Shown here: piece after piece, positions 17,924-27,546 of the stretch
How the letters are laid out: each line of letters opens with the position of its first letter
Position numbering within the stretch: position 1 is the stretch's first letter
Assembly (NCBI RefSeq): GCF_002925905.1
Contig: NZ_PRDB01000010.1
Span: 1-64,000, forward strand
Source: Klebsiella michiganensis
Lineage (GTDB): Bacteria > Pseudomonadota > Gammaproteobacteria > Enterobacterales > Enterobacteriaceae
Direction: 5' to 3'
Length of the DNA stretch: 64,000 nt
Program-made: the position numbers and the translations under genes
The notes under the pieces: generated by a model
Seen by the model: the letters and a program-made list of their open reading frames with translations, nothing else
Told to the model about the DNA's origin: nothing
Database searches by the model: none

Positions 17924-18150
17924 TTATCGATAGAATAGCGATATTCCATTTTATTCTTATTTCTTAAAGTTGGTTATGATGCTTATTAATCCGCATTGAG
18001 TAAATTCCTGGCGGGTGGCATGCAAAGAGCAAAACGTTTCGCTTGTTATTCACCGGCGTGGCGAACTTTTTTAAAAAATAATAGTGGCAACCGACGGCTA
18101 ATGTATGACATAAATAGCAGACTACGGACCTCGCATAAGGATAAAGTGCT

Positions 18151-18411
18151 GTGAAGAATCTCATTGCTGAGCTACTGGTAAAACTCGCCCAAAAGGAAGA
18201 AGAATCGAAGGAGCTGACGGCCCAGGTTGAGGCGCTGGAAGTGGTGGTGACCGCTCTGCTACGTCATATGGAGCAGGACGCCCAGCAGGCGCTCATCACC
18301 GATATTGAGCAGGCCATCGATGAGGCCAGCCCCGGCCCGCTGGTGGATGACCGCGATACCCAGCTACTGCAGCAATATATAAAGAAGCTGTTACGGCATC
18401 CTCGTAGTTAG
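18151..18411 (+). CDS. iraP: Anti-adapter protein IraP
   Basis: Small coiled-coil-rich protein of 86 aa. In E. coli it binds RssB during phosphate starvation and so protects RpoS from ClpXP. The N-terminus [22 protein letters not shown] and the position just before phoA agree with iraP. The start is GTG with only a weak upstream purine stretch. The 227 bases before it (17924-18150) are AT-rich and presumably hold its promoter; no element was recognised. Confidence 0.92.
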   Translation: MKNLIAELLVKLAQKEEESKELTAQVEALEVVVTALLRHMEQDAQQALITDIEQAIDEASPGPLVDDRDTQLLQQYIKKLLRHPRS

Positions 18412-18432
18412 TTTTGTGACAGGGTATGGATG

Positions 18433-18464
18433 CTGTCATTTTACTGTCACATCGCTTTTATACA
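18433..18464 (+). promoter_or_regulatory. Pho box and -10 of phoA
   Basis: CTGTCATTTTACTGTCAC (18433-18450) is an 18-base Pho box: two CTGTCAY repeats separated by four bases, the PhoB binding site. A -10-like TATACA (18459-18464) lies at the right distance and no -35 is needed, as in PhoB-activated promoters. It starts 21 bases after the iraP stop. Confidence 0.9.
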
Positions 18465-18514
18465 GTCTCCCTCGTTTTGTTTTTTAAAGTATTTTTTACA
18501 TGGAGACGATAAAA

Positions 18515-19930
18515 GTGAAATTAAGCGCCCTGTTTATTGCCCTGCTGCCTCTGCTGGGCTCCCCGATTATTCATGCAGAAACAACAACCGCACCGGTTCT
18601 GGAAAATCGTGCCGCGCAGGGCGATATCACCACGCCGGGCGGCGCGCGTCGTTTAAGCGGTGACCAGACCGAGGCGCTGCGCGCTTCGTTAATCAATAAA
18701 CCGGCTAAAAATATTATTTTGCTGATTGGCGACGGAATGGGCGATTCTGAAATCACCGCCGCGCGAAATTATGCAGAAGGGGCGGGCGGCTTCTTTAAAG
18801 GCATTGACGCGCTGCCGCTGACCGGCCAGTACACCCATTATTCTCTGGATAAGAAAACCGGCAAGCCGGATTATGTCACCGACTCCGCCGCTTCCGCAAC
18901 GGCCTGGACCACCGGCGTGAAAAGCTATAACGGCGCGCTGGGCGTGGATATCCATGAAAAAGATCATCAGACCATCCTTGAGCTGGCGAAAGCGGCGGGC
19001 TTAGCCACCGGTAACGTCTCCACGGCGGAACTGCAGGACGCCACTCCCGCTGCGCTGGTGGCGCATGTGACGTCGCGTAAATGCTACGGCCCGAGCGTGA
19101 CCAGCGAAAAATGCGCCAGCAACGCGCTGGAAAAGGGCGGTAAAGGTTCCATTACCGAACAGCTGCTGAACGCCCGTCCCGACGTGACCCTGGGCGGCGG
19201 CGCGAAAACCTTCGCGGAAAGCGCGACGGCCGGCGAATGGCAGGGCAAAACGCTGCACGATCAGGCGGTAGCCCGCGGCTACCAGATCGTCACCGACGCC
19301 AGTTCGCTGGCCGCCATTAGCCAGGCCAATCAGGACAAACCGCTGCTCGGTCTCTTCGCGGAAGGCAATATGCCGGTGCGTTGGGAAGGCCCAAAGGCGT
19401 CTTATCACGGCAATATCGATAAGGCGGCGGTGACCTGTACGCCGAACCCGAAACGCGATGCATCGGTGCCGACGCTGGCGCAGATGACCGAAAAAGCCAT
19501 CGATCTGCTGAGCAGCAATGAGAAGGGGTTCTTCCTGCAGGTGGAAGGCGCTTCTATCGATAAACAGGATCACGCGGCGAATCCGTGCGGTCAGATTGGC
19601 GAGACCGTCGATCTGGACGAAGCGGTACAGAAGGCGCTGGAATTTGCCAAAAAAGAGGGCAATACCCTGGTTATCGTCACCGCCGACCACGCTCACGCCA
19701 GCCAGATTATCCCGGCAGATACCAAAGCGCCGGGCCTGACGCAGGCGCTGAACACCAAAGATGGTTCGGTGATGGTGATGAGCTACGGCAACTCTGAAGA
19801 AGAGTCGATGGAACATACCGGCACCCAGCTGCGTATTGCCGCCTACGGCCCGCACGCGGCCAACGTGGTGGGTTTAACCGACCAGACGGACCTGTTCTAC
19901 ACCATGAAAGCCGCACTTAATCTGAAATAA
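18515..19930 (+). CDS. phoA: Alkaline phosphatase
   Basis: Periplasmic zinc/magnesium phosphomonoesterase that frees phosphate during starvation. A signal peptide ([19 protein letters not shown]) is present. The nucleophile is S124 of the precursor in [10 protein letters not shown]. Metal-binding stretches [20 protein letters not shown] and TADHAHAS are all present. The GTG at 18515 is preferred over the ATG at 18500, because ATGGAG supplies the ribosome site exactly as upstream of E. coli phoA; this gives 471 aa. It is controlled by PhoB. Confidence 0.96.
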   Translation: MKLSALFIALLPLLGSPIIHAETTTAPVLENRAAQGDITTPGGARRLSGDQTEALRASLINKPAKNIILLIGDGMGDSEITAARNYAEGAGGFFKGIDALPLTGQYTHYSLDKKTGKPDYVTDSAASATAWTTGVKSYNGALGVDIHEKDHQTILELAKAAGLATGNVSTAELQDATPAALVAHVTSRKCYGPSVTSEKCASNALEKGGKGSITEQLLNARPDVTLGGGAKTFAESATAGEWQGKTLHDQAVARGYQIVTDASSLAAISQANQDKPLLGLFAEGNMPVRWEGPKASYHGNIDKAAVTCTPNPKRDASVPTLAQMTEKAIDLLSSNEKGFFLQVEGASIDKQDHAANPCGQIGETVDLDEAVQKALEFAKKEGNTLVIVTADHAHASQIIPADTKAPGLTQALNTKDGSVMVMSYGNSEEESMEHTGTQLRIAAYGPHAANVVGLTDQTDLFYTMKAALNLK

Positions 19931-19936
19931 CCGGGC

Positions 19937-19971
19937 GCCGGTGATGAATTTTCGTTACCGGCTGGTTTTTT
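19937..19971 (+). terminator. Terminator-like hairpin between phoA and psiF
   Basis: GCCGGTGA (19937-19944) and TTACCGGC (19955-19962) pair with minor mismatch and are followed by TGGTTTTTT. It may attenuate read-through from phoA into psiF. Confidence 0.6.
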
Positions 19972-20020
19972 CTCCATCAGCGACCAGACTTACAGAGATC
20001 CACTCATAGAGGATGGTGCG

Positions 20021-20341
20021 ATGAAAATAACATTACTTGTGACCCTACTTTTTGGCCTGGTATTTATGACAGCGGTGAGTGCCGCGGAAAAAGAGTTGAC
20101 CCCTCAGCAGCAAAAGATGAGCGTCTGCAATAAAGAAGCGTCATCGAAGTCGCTGAAAGGGGATGAGCGTAAAACGTTTATGAGTAGCTGCCTGAAGAAA
20201 GATGGCGCCGCGCAGGACGGTAAGGGGCTAACGCCTCAGCAGCAGAAAATGCGCGAGTGTAACGCTCAGGCGACCCAGCAGTCCCTGAAAGGGGACGATC
20301 GCAGCAAATTTATGAGCGCCTGCCTGAAAAAACAGGTGTAA
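20021..20341 (+). CDS. psiF: Phosphate-starvation-inducible protein PsiF
   Basis: Secreted protein of 106 aa with an N-terminal signal peptide (LLVTLLFGLVFMTAVSAA). It has two tandem PsiF repeats, each starting LTPQQQKM, with one conserved Cys near the start and one near the end (SSCLKK, SACLKK). It follows phoA as in E. coli and is probably expressed from the same Pho promoter. The biochemical role is unknown. Confidence 0.93.
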   Translation: MKITLLVTLLFGLVFMTAVSAAEKELTPQQQKMSVCNKEASSKSLKGDERKTFMSSCLKKDGAAQDGKGLTPQQQKMRECNAQATQQSLKGDDRSKFMSACLKKQV

Positions 20342-20348
20342 GAAATGG

Positions 20349-20372
20349 GCGGGTGAGGGAAACCTCACCCGC
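20349..20372. terminator. Bidirectional terminator between psiF and proC
   Basis: Perfect 10-base stem GCGGGTGAGG/CCTCACCCGC with a GAAA tetraloop, between the convergent psiF and proC genes. Confidence 0.8.
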
Positions 20373-20387
20373 TATTCGCTATTGCAA

Positions 20388-21197
20388 TCAGGAACGGCTC
20401 AGCTTCTCTGATTTCTCCATGCATTTCACCATCGCTTCGATGACGGCGGAACGGAAGCCTTTCTCTTCCAGCACGCGCACGGCTTCGATGGTGGTGCCGC
20501 CGGGCGAACACACCATATCCTTCAGCGTTCCCGGATGCTCGCCGCTTTCGAGTACCATTTTGGCCGAGCCCATCACCGCCTGCGCCGCGAATTTATAAGC
20601 CTGCGCGCGGGGCATTCCGCCAAGCACTGCGGCGTCGGCCATCGCTTCGATAAACATAAAGACGTAAGCCGGCGCGGAGCCGCTGACGCCGACCACCGGA
20701 TGAATCATCGGCTCAGCAATGATTTCCGCCTGACCAAAGCAGCGGAATATGGTCAGGATCTCCGCGGTTTCTTCGGCGCTGACCAGCGCATTCGGCGTGA
20801 CCGACGTCATCCCCGCGTTGACCAGCGAAGGCGTGTTGGGCATCGCGCGGACTATTTTGCGGTCATGGCCTAAGGCGCGCGCCAGCTGGTCGAGCGTCAC
20901 GCCCGCGGCGATAGAAACCACCAGAGAGTCTTTATTCAGGCTGGAGGCGACGTCGCTGAGCACTTTTACCATCACGCCCGGCTTTACGGCGCCAAAAACG
21001 ATATCCGCCACCTGAGCCACTTCCTGCGCGCTTTGCGCCGCATTAATGCCGTATTGGTCGTGCAGGGCCGCCACTTTTTCCGGCGACGGGGTATAGACCC
21101 AGATTTGACCCGGCTGCACCTGCCCGCTGGCGATCAGGCCGCCCAGGATGGCCTTGCCCATGTTGCCGCAGCCGATAAAGCCGATTTTCTTCTCCAT
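20388..21197 (-). CDS. proC: Pyrroline-5-carboxylate reductase
   Basis: Last step of proline synthesis: NAD(P)H-dependent reduction of pyrroline-5-carboxylate in the cytoplasm. The protein has 269 aa from the ATG at 21195-21197 (MEKKIGFIGCGNMGKA), which matches the E. coli start; an ATG two codons upstream is possible. The nucleotide-binding GCGNMG and the C-terminal substrate motif (VGVSGSAPAYVFMFIEA, CSPGGTT) are seen. Confidence 0.97.
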   Translation of the reverse strand: MEKKIGFIGCGNMGKAILGGLIASGQVQPGQIWVYTPSPEKVAALHDQYGINAAQSAQEVAQVADIVFGAVKPGVMVKVLSDVASSLNKDSLVVSIAAGVTLDQLARALGHDRKIVRAMPNTPSLVNAGMTSVTPNALVSAEETAEILTIFRCFGQAEIIAEPMIHPVVGVSGSAPAYVFMFIEAMADAAVLGGMPRAQAYKFAAQAVMGSAKMVLESGEHPGTLKDMVCSPGGTTIEAVRVLEEKGFRSAVIEAMVKCMEKSEKLSRS

Positions 21198-21313
21198 CAC
21201 CAATCCCCTTTGTTTGTTTTATCGTTAGCGATATAGCTTAACATCTTGTTGCTTTCGCGGAAGGCAAAAGCAGGCGACAATACGGCATCTCTTTTTCATC
21301 GACAGGAGCCGCA

Positions 21314-21772
21314 ATGGCTATTTGGGTTGATGCGGACGCGTGTCCGAACGTCATTAAAGATATTTTGTTCCGCGCCGCCGAGCGCGCGCAAATCTCGTTG
21401 ACGCTGGTTGCTAACCAGCCTCTGCGCGTCCCGCCGTCGCGCTTTATCCGCACGCTGCGCGTGGCGCAGGGGTTTGACGTGGCGGATAACGAAATCGTAC
21501 GTTTATGCGAGCCGGGAGATCTGGTGATTACCGCCGATATCCCGCTGGCGGCGGAAGTGCTGGAGAAAGGCGGGGCGGCGCTGAATCCACGCGGTGAACG
21601 CTACAGCGAGGCGACCATTCGCGAACGCCTGACGATGCGCGACTTTATGGAAACGATGCGGGCCAGCGGCGTGCAGACCGGCGGCCCGGATAGCTTATCC
21701 CAGCGCGATCGGCAGCAGTTTGCCGCCGCGCTGGAGAAATGGCTGTTAGACGTTAAGCGCCAGCAGGGTTAA
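21314..21772 (+). CDS. yaiI: UPF0178 protein YaiI
   Basis: Protein of 152 aa of the UPF0178 family (N-terminus [15 protein letters not shown]), probably a PIN-like nuclease fold with acidic residues near the N-terminus. No defined role is known. It is divergent from proC with about 116 bases between them. Its stop overlaps that of the convergent DUF2076 gene by four bases. Confidence 0.92.
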   Translation: MAIWVDADACPNVIKDILFRAAERAQISLTLVANQPLRVPPSRFIRTLRVAQGFDVADNEIVRLCEPGDLVITADIPLAAEVLEKGGAALNPRGERYSEATIRERLTMRDFMETMRASGVQTGGPDSLSQRDRQQFAAALEKWLLDVKRQQG

Positions 21773-22467
21773 ACCCAGCTGTCGTCGTCGCTGCCGAAAT
21801 CATCATTGCCGAAACCGGCGTCAAAGTCGGCGTCATAATCGTTGTTGTCGGCGAGGAACTGCCCGTCATCCTGGCGGAAGGTATCGTCAGCGACGCTATT
21901 GTCCTGCGCCTGGCTGAGATCCGGCTGCGGTTTCTCTTCGATGATATTGACGATCTCCTGCGGATGCGAGCCGCTAAACATATTGGTCAACATGTTTCCC
22001 AGCACCACGCCGCCCGCGACGCCTGCCGCCGTTTGCAGCGCGCCGGCCATAAAACCGCCGCCGCTGCGCGACGCCTGAGGGGCGTAGTTCTGCTGCTGCG
22101 CCTGCGGAGCATACTGAGGCTGGGCGCCGGCCTGCGGTCGGCCATACTGCTCGGCGCCAGGAATCGGGTCGGAACCGCGCGACTGACCGCCGCCAAACAG
22201 GCCTGAGAGAAACCCGCCGCTGCTCGGCTTCGCGGCCTGAAGCTGGGTCACCTGGCTCTCCAGCGCCTGAATGCGGTCGTTGAGCTGTTTGATCGCCGCT
22301 TCCTGAATCAGAATCGTTTGCGCCATATAGTAAGGGGCGAACGGCTGCTCTTTAATGTGCCCGGCAATCCGCTCCTCAGCGCTGGCATCCCGTGATGCGC
22401 TGTGGCTCTCGGCCTCTTTTAATCGGGAAAACAGTCCATCGATAAGGCGTTGCTCTTCAGATTGCAT
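21769..22467 (-). CDS. DUF2076 domain-containing protein
   Basis: Protein of 232 aa. The N-terminal part (1-80) is helical with a coiled-coil-like [12 protein letters not shown]. The middle is low in complexity, rich in Gly, Gln, Pro and Ala ([15 protein letters not shown]). A Gly/Ala-rich hydrophobic stretch follows ([21 protein letters not shown]), and the tail is strongly acidic ([20 protein letters not shown]). The start at 22465-22467 has AGAGGT upstream. The function is unknown; the layout suggests a membrane-associated scaffold. E. coli K-12 has no gene here. Confidence 0.85.
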   Translation of the reverse strand: MQSEEQRLIDGLFSRLKEAESHSASRDASAEERIAGHIKEQPFAPYYMAQTILIQEAAIKQLNDRIQALESQVTQLQAAKPSSGGFLSGLFGGGQSRGSDPIPGAEQYGRPQAGAQPQYAPQAQQQNYAPQASRSGGGFMAGALQTAAGVAGGVVLGNMLTNMFSGSHPQEIVNIIEEKPQPDLSQAQDNSVADDTFRQDDGQFLADNNDYDADFDAGFGNDDFGSDDDSWV

Positions 22468-22633
22468 ACTACATACCTCTGTCATACTGATTGATTAGCT
22501 TCAGATTCGCTCCGAAGCACGCATCTTGTAAATATGCGGCAGCGTAAAGCTGTGCAGAAATGTGTTACTGTTTACGCCAGACTGCGAACAAAAAATAACT
22601 TCTGTACAAAAGTAAAGCTGGCATAACACCAAA

Positions 22634-22715
22634 TGCAATGATAAGTTTACATTAAATATCCTTTCTAATACTAAGGTGAAAGGGTTTGCAGATGGTGTGT
22701 AACGTTTATTTTACG
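22634..22715 (+). promoter_or_regulatory. TyrR boxes in the aroL upstream region
   Basis: Within the 334-base gap 22468-22801 two matches to TGTAAA-N6-TTTACA stand out: TGTAACGTTTATTTTACG (22698-22715, 10 of 12 positions) and TGCAAT-GATAAG-TTTACA (22634-22651, 10 of 12, with a perfect right half). TyrR repression of aroL is established in E. coli. The rest of the gap carries the DUF2076 promoter and nothing else recognised. Confidence 0.7.
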
Positions 22716-22801
22716 ATTTGCGTTGGGTAAGTTTGCGATACCATTGTTTCTCTTTTCGCTTTCATTTATCCGCAAAATGCGGAACCAAGGGGTCTTCGGT
22801 A

Positions 22802-23329
22802 ATGACACAGCTAATATTTCTTGTCGGGCCTCGCGGCTGCGGTAAAACGACCATCGGACACGCGCTGGCGAAAGCTCGCAGCTTTAAGTTCGCCGACACG
22901 GACCATGAGCTGCAGGAGCATGAGCAGCGCACGGTAGCGGCTATCGTCCAGCAGGAAGGCTGGGAACGCTTTCGTGCGCTGGAAACGCAGGCTTTAGAAC
23001 GCGTCGCTCAACCCGCGACGATCATCGCCACCGGCGGCGGCATTATCCTCAGCGAATACAACCGACAGTTTATGCGGGAAAATGGCATCGTTATCTATCT
23101 CGAGGCCTCGGTTTCCGCGCTGATTGACCGCCTTGAAGCCTATCCGAAGGCGGAACAGCGCCCGACGCTGACCGGAAAGCCCATCCGCGATGAAGTGGGT
23201 GAGGTGCTGGCGCAGAGGGAAGCGCTGTATCGCGCGGCCGCGCATCATATTATTAATGCGACCGCCACGCCGGATGAGGTCGTGGAACAGATTATGACCA
23301 CCGTCTGCGGCGAGACCTATACCAGTTAA
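22802..23329 (+). CDS. aroL: Shikimate kinase II
   Basis: Cytoplasmic kinase of the aromatic amino acid pathway: shikimate + ATP to shikimate 3-phosphate. The protein has 175 aa. The Walker A loop GPRGCGKTT is at residues 9-17, the shikimate-binding DTD region is at FADTDHEL and the GGG loop at ATGGGII. The ATG at 22802 matches the family; a longer in-frame start at 22718 would run through a TyrR-regulated promoter. yaiA follows after 71 bases. Confidence 0.96.
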   Translation: MTQLIFLVGPRGCGKTTIGHALAKARSFKFADTDHELQEHEQRTVAAIVQQEGWERFRALETQALERVAQPATIIATGGGIILSEYNRQFMRENGIVIYLEASVSALIDRLEAYPKAEQRPTLTGKPIRDEVGEVLAQREALYRAAAHHIINATATPDEVVEQIMTTVCGETYTS

Positions 23330-23400
23330 GACTTTGCCTGGGGTAAACGGATCGGCAGCGCCTATACTTTAAAGCTCTTAAGGTAAAAAAAGGAAACGCT

Positions 23401-23592
23401 ATGCCGACCAGACCTCCATATCCAAGGGAAGCGCGTGTTGTCGCCGTTGAAAAGGGCCCGCAGGGCCAAACGGTCACCTGGTATGAACTGCGCGCCGATC
23501 ACCCGACGCCAAACTCACTCATCAGCGAACATCCTACAGAACAGGAAGCGCTGGACGCCAAACGGCGTTACGAAGATCCTGATAAGTCTTAA
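23401..23592 (+). CDS. yaiA: Small protein YaiA
   Basis: Protein of 63 aa, soluble and charged ([20 protein letters not shown]), that matches E. coli YaiA. It lies downstream of aroL and is probably co-transcribed from the TyrR-controlled promoter. Its function is unknown. Confidence 0.92.
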   Translation: MPTRPPYPREARVVAVEKGPQGQTVTWYELRADHPTPNSLISEHPTEQEALDAKRRYEDPDKS

Positions 23593-23844
23593 TTCCTCTT
23601 AAATGTCCGGGATTCGTTCTGAAAAGATCGCTACCGGACATGTATCACATTTTTAATCTATTAACGGTACTAATGATTACCTAAGGTACGGATTTTCAGG
23701 AGCGTTTTTGACGCTTCTGGAATCTTTACATTCCATATCAGCCGTAACCTGCTACGCTTCTCGACGGTTGCTTTGGGTCACCAGGGGGCAGAAGTTGTAA
23801 ATAAAAGCCTGTTTTGAAACAGCGGTTGTGAAAAGGTAAACGAT

Positions 23845-24519
23845 ATGAGTAGTGCATCGATGGCAATCTTGACCATTGGGGTCGTACCCGTGGCGGAGAT
23901 GCTGCCGCTTTTAACTGAACATATCAGGGAAGACGAGATCGCCCACATTAGCCTGCTCGGCAAAATGACGCGCGAAGACGTTATGCGGGACTACAGCATA
24001 GAGCCCGGCGATGAGATGCTATTGACCTTGCTTAACGATAATCAAATTGCGCAGGTCTCACGGCAGAAGGTTGAGCGTGATTTACGTAGCGTCATTGCGA
24101 TGCTCGATAAACAAAATTACGACCTTATTTTACTCATGAGCACTCATCCCTTTAGCGGATTTACGGCGAATAATGCGATCCTGCTTGAGCCGCAAAGAAT
24201 TATTCCGCCGCTGGTCGCGTCGATTGTCGACGGCCATCAGGTGGGGGTGATTGTTCCGGTTGAAGAGATTTTGCCGCTGCAGCGGAATAAATGGCAGGTA
24301 TTAGAAAATACTCCGTTTTACGCCATTTCCAATCCGGTGAGCGGCGGTAAAGAGGAGTTAATCGCCGCGGGCAGGGAGTTGATTGAACAGGGCGCAGACG
24401 TATTAATGCTGGATTGCCTTTGCTACCACCAGCAGCATCGCGACATATTACAAAAGGCGCTGGATATTCCGGTCTGTTGTCAAATGTGCTGGTTTCACGG
24501 CTGGCGGCAGAACTATTAG
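23845..24519 (+). CDS. aroM: AroM family protein
   Basis: Protein of 224 aa of the AroM family, a racemase-like fold ([16 protein letters not shown] at the N-terminus; [15 protein letters not shown] and LMLDCLCYH in the C-terminal half). E. coli aroM belongs to the TyrR regulon, and no catalytic activity is established. The 252 bases before it (23593-23844) hold an 8-base inverted repeat, ATGTCCGG/CCGGACAT (23603-23641), and a smaller hairpin near 23699-23719, but no TyrR box of quality was seen. Confidence 0.93.
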   Translation: MSSASMAILTIGVVPVAEMLPLLTEHIREDEIAHISLLGKMTREDVMRDYSIEPGDEMLLTLLNDNQIAQVSRQKVERDLRSVIAMLDKQNYDLILLMSTHPFSGFTANNAILLEPQRIIPPLVASIVDGHQVGVIVPVEEILPLQRNKWQVLENTPFYAISNPVSGGKEELIAAGRELIEQGADVLMLDCLCYHQQHRDILQKALDIPVCCQMCWFHGWRQNY

Positions 24520-24542
24520 TTTAACCTGATGTAACGCGTTAA

Positions 24543-24896
<354 letters not shown>

Positions 24897-24903
24897 TGTT
24901 CGT

Positions 24904-24929
24904 TTCCTTCCTGCGCTGGCAGGAAGGAA
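24904..24929. terminator. Hairpin between ppnP and rdgC
   Basis: Perfect 11-base stem TTCCTTCCTGC/GCAGGAAGGAA with a four-base loop in the gap between converging genes. No long U-tract follows, so its termination strength is uncertain. Confidence 0.65.
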
Positions 24930-24938
24930 TTCACGAGA

Positions 24939-25850
24939 TTAGCGCTGCGCTTCGCCGCCTAGCCCTTCCACCAGATTCTGAATCAGCGCGGCCAGCTCGC
25001 CGGTCATCAGAATAAAGTCCGCGTCAAAACGCTGGGCGAAATCTTCCCGATCGATATCTTCATTCCGATCGCGCAGTTCGTCGCAGAACTTCAGGCGTTT
25101 AATCGAACCATCATCGCACATTAAGAACTGAATGCGCTGCTGCCAGTCGAGCGCCAGCTTGGTGACGACCTTACCGGCTTCAATGTGCACGGCGATCTCG
25201 TCGCTCACCAGATCCTGTTTTTTCGCGCGGATCACGCCGCCGTCTTCCAGCATCGCTTTCAGCTCGGCTTCATCCAGCAGCTGGAAGCCCTGAGCCACGG
25301 TACCGGAACGCACCCACTCGGTCAGCGTCAGTTCGATCGGGGTTTCCAGCGCCAGCGGAACAACCGGCAGCGAGCCCAGTGTTTTACGCAGCAGCGCCAG
25401 CGTATCTTCCGCTTTTTTGGCGCTGGCGCAGTCCACCATGATCAGTCCGTTGACGGTATCGATCCACATCATGGTCTGGCTGAAGCGGCTGAAGGCGCGC
25501 GGCAGCAGGGAATGCAGCACTTCATCCTTCAGAGAATCTTTTTCGGTTTTTTTCAGCTTACGGCCCTGCTCGGCTTCCAGCTTGAAGATCTTTGCTTCCA
25601 GCGCCTGTTTGATCACCGGAGACGGCAGGATCTTCTCTTCTTTACGCGCGCAGATAACGATCTGGCCATTTGCCGTATGCGTCAGCGCATCGCTGTGCGA
25701 TCCCATCGGCGGTACCCAACCGGTTTTGGCCATATCCTGGCTGCCGCAAGGGGTAAAGGTCAGCTCGGCCAGCTGTTTTTCCATCTCCTCGGCGCGCAGG
25801 GAAATGTCGCGGCTGAGACGATAAACCATTAAATTTTTGAACCACAGCAT
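24939..25850 (-). CDS. rdgC: Recombination-associated protein RdgC
   Basis: Nucleoid-associated ring-shaped DNA-binding protein that limits RecA loading. The protein has 303 aa from ATG (25848-25850; [15 protein letters not shown]), the same as E. coli; the ATG four codons upstream lacks family support. Highly conserved blocks such as [20 protein letters not shown] and [12 protein letters not shown] are seen. It is divergent from mak. Confidence 0.96.
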   Translation of the reverse strand: MLWFKNLMVYRLSRDISLRAEEMEKQLAELTFTPCGSQDMAKTGWVPPMGSHSDALTHTANGQIVICARKEEKILPSPVIKQALEAKIFKLEAEQGRKLKKTEKDSLKDEVLHSLLPRAFSRFSQTMMWIDTVNGLIMVDCASAKKAEDTLALLRKTLGSLPVVPLALETPIELTLTEWVRSGTVAQGFQLLDEAELKAMLEDGGVIRAKKQDLVSDEIAVHIEAGKVVTKLALDWQQRIQFLMCDDGSIKRLKFCDELRDRNEDIDREDFAQRFDADFILMTGELAALIQNLVEGLGGEAQR

Positions 25851-25940
25851 GATAATTTCCACGGCTTAGTCGTTAAATCCAGCGGGCATGATAGCGAATT
25901 GTCGCTATGCTTGCATTGTTAATCGGGAGAGGAATTCACA

Positions 25941-26846
25941 GTGCGCATTGGCATTGATTTAGGCGGAACCAAAACGGAAGTCATCGCGCTGAGCGACCAG
26001 GGAGCGCAGCTATTTCGTCATCGCCTGCCTACGCCAGGGGGCGATTATCGCCAGACGATAGAGACGATAGCCTCGCTGGTCGAGATGGCCGAGCAGGCTA
26101 CCGGGCAGAGCGGCACGGTCGGCATCGGCATCCCCGGGTCGATTTCGCCCTATACCGGCGTGGTCAAAAACGCTAACTCAACCTGGCTCAACGGTCAGCC
26201 GTTTGATAAAGACCTTAGCCAGCGTCTGCAACGGGAAGTGCGTCTGGCCAACGATGCCAACTGCCTCGCGGTGTCGGAAGCGGTAGACGGCGCGGCGGCC
26301 GGGGCGCAAACGGTATTTGCGGTGATTATCGGCACCGGCTGCGGTTCAGGCGTGGCCCTTAACGGACGCGCCCATATTGGCGGCAACGGTACGGCGGGCG
26401 AGTGGGGGCACAACCCGCTGCCGTGGATGGATGAAGATGAACTTCGCTATCGCGCTGAAGTACCGTGCTACTGCGGCAAGCAGGGCTGTATTGAAACCTT
26501 TATCTCCGGTACCGGCTTTGCGACCGATTACCGGCGGTTAAGCGGTCATTCGCTAAAAGGCAGCGAGATTATGCAGCGCGTGGGCGAGCGGGATCCGGTG
26601 GCGGAGCTGGCGCTGAGCCGCTATGAGATGCGGCTGGCGAAGTCGTTGGCTCACGTGGTTAACATCCTCGATCCGGACGTTATTGTGCTTGGCGGCGGAA
26701 TGAGCAACGTTGACCGTCTCTACCAGACGGTGCCGAATCTGCTAAAACCATGGGTATTCGGCGGTGAATGCGAGACGCCGATTCTCCGGGCGGCGCACGG
26801 GGACTCCAGCGGCGTGCGCGGCGCGGCCTGGCTGTGGCCGCTGTAA
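25941..26846 (+). CDS. mak: Fructokinase Mak (ROK family)
   Basis: ATP-dependent sugar kinase of 301 aa. It has the phosphate loop [12 protein letters not shown] at the N-terminus, the ROK signature with the zinc motif [15 protein letters not shown], and the catalytic Asp in [14 protein letters not shown]-type motifs. It phosphorylates fructose, and also mannose more weakly, in E. coli. The start is GTG with GGGAGAGGAA upstream. Confidence 0.95.
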   Translation: MRIGIDLGGTKTEVIALSDQGAQLFRHRLPTPGGDYRQTIETIASLVEMAEQATGQSGTVGIGIPGSISPYTGVVKNANSTWLNGQPFDKDLSQRLQREVRLANDANCLAVSEAVDGAAAGAQTVFAVIIGTGCGSGVALNGRAHIGGNGTAGEWGHNPLPWMDEDELRYRAEVPCYCGKQGCIETFISGTGFATDYRRLSGHSLKGSEIMQRVGERDPVAELALSRYEMRLAKSLAHVVNILDPDVIVLGGGMSNVDRLYQTVPNLLKPWVFGGECETPILRAAHGDSSGVRGAAWLWPL

Positions 26847-26854
26847 TCATCAAT

Positions 26855-26882
26855 CCGCTGCGCGGCCTGAACGGCGCAGCGG
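26855..26882. terminator. Hairpin between mak and the DUF4406 gene
   Basis: Nine-base GC-rich stem CCGCTGCGC/GCGCAGCGG with a 10-base loop in a 48-base gap between convergent genes. Confidence 0.65.
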
Positions 26883-26894
26883 GTACCCCGCGGA

Positions 26895-27257
26895 TTACCG
26901 GTCCGGGATCTCCTCCAGGCTGTAGTAAATCGACAGCCCCCTTTTTTTGCCCTCCTCAATATCCAGGTCCGCTCCGCGGGATTCGCCCGGCATGCGCAAT
27001 ATAGCGTCGCAGCGGCTAATGACACGGTGAGCGACCGGATAGAGATATTCCTCGCTAATCGCATCGCCAATTTCCGTTGAACCCGCAGCTTTGGCGATGG
27101 GCAGAGCCAGCCATTCGCCGACCACGGGGATATGGCCTTTCTGGTAAACGCGTAGCGCAACCTGGGCCATATTGTTCAGGTTAGCGTCGATAAGTTCCGC
27201 GCGATTGTGGGTGCCGCTGCGTACCGGGCCGGCAATCAAAATAAGTAAGCTTTTCAT
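26895..27257 (-). CDS. DUF4406 protein (nucleoside deoxyribosyltransferase-like)
   Basis: Protein of 120 aa from the ATG at 27255-27257, with GAAGG upstream. The fold is that of nucleoside 2-deoxyribosyltransferase-like proteins: an N-terminal strand and loop (LLILIAGPVRSGTHN), a helix, and a conserved acidic motif (RMPGESRGADLDIEEGKKRG). The substrate is unknown. It occupies the place of araJ between mak and sbcC in E. coli. Its upstream region carries a widely spaced inverted repeat (27348-27356 and 27448-27456). Confidence 0.78.
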   Translation of the reverse strand: MKSLLILIAGPVRSGTHNRAELIDANLNNMAQVALRVYQKGHIPVVGEWLALPIAKAAGSTEIGDAISEEYLYPVAHRVISRCDAILRMPGESRGADLDIEEGKKRGLSIYYSLEEIPDR

Positions 27258-27347
27258 GGTTAAGACCTTCTTAATGGGCCAGAGGGGATGGGACGATGCT
27301 GCCGGAGGCAGCAGCACGCCCTCAGAAAAAGTTATGAATGCACGTTT

Positions 27348-27456
27348 TTGCACGAAATGAGGTGGTTAAAATAATAAGCACGGTTTTTATGCATGATTCC
27401 GCCTGATGCTCATCGTTAAAGCAACGAATTTAAACTTATCATGCAAATTCGTGCAA
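27348..27456. repeat. Inverted repeat upstream of the DUF4406 gene
   Basis: TTGCACGAA (27348-27356) and TTCGTGCAA (27448-27456) are exact inverted arms in the AT-rich gap between the DUF4406 start and sbcC. A further TGCACG at 27339 adds a direct copy. The segment may hold operator sites for the DUF4406 gene. Confidence 0.4.
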
Positions 27457-27499
27457 TATCAAGATTTATCGTGAATACTGAGCCCGGGCAACGGCGCGA

Positions 27500-27519
27500 C
27501 CTCTCCCGTGGGGGAGAGG
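27500..27519 (-). terminator. Hairpin downstream of sbcC
   Basis: CCTCTCCC/GGGAGAGG, an 8-base perfect stem with a 4-base loop, about 28 bases beyond the sbcC stop. No U-tract is visible on the sbcC strand. It may be a small dispersed GC-rich repeat rather than a terminator. Confidence 0.5.
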
Positions 27520-27546
27520 CTTGAAGACAGGTGCGGAGGGGGAAAT

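Noticed and set aside
19001-19855. 284-codon open frame antisense to phoA
   Set aside because: Arg/Gly/Phe-rich shadow frame; phoA is conserved throughout.
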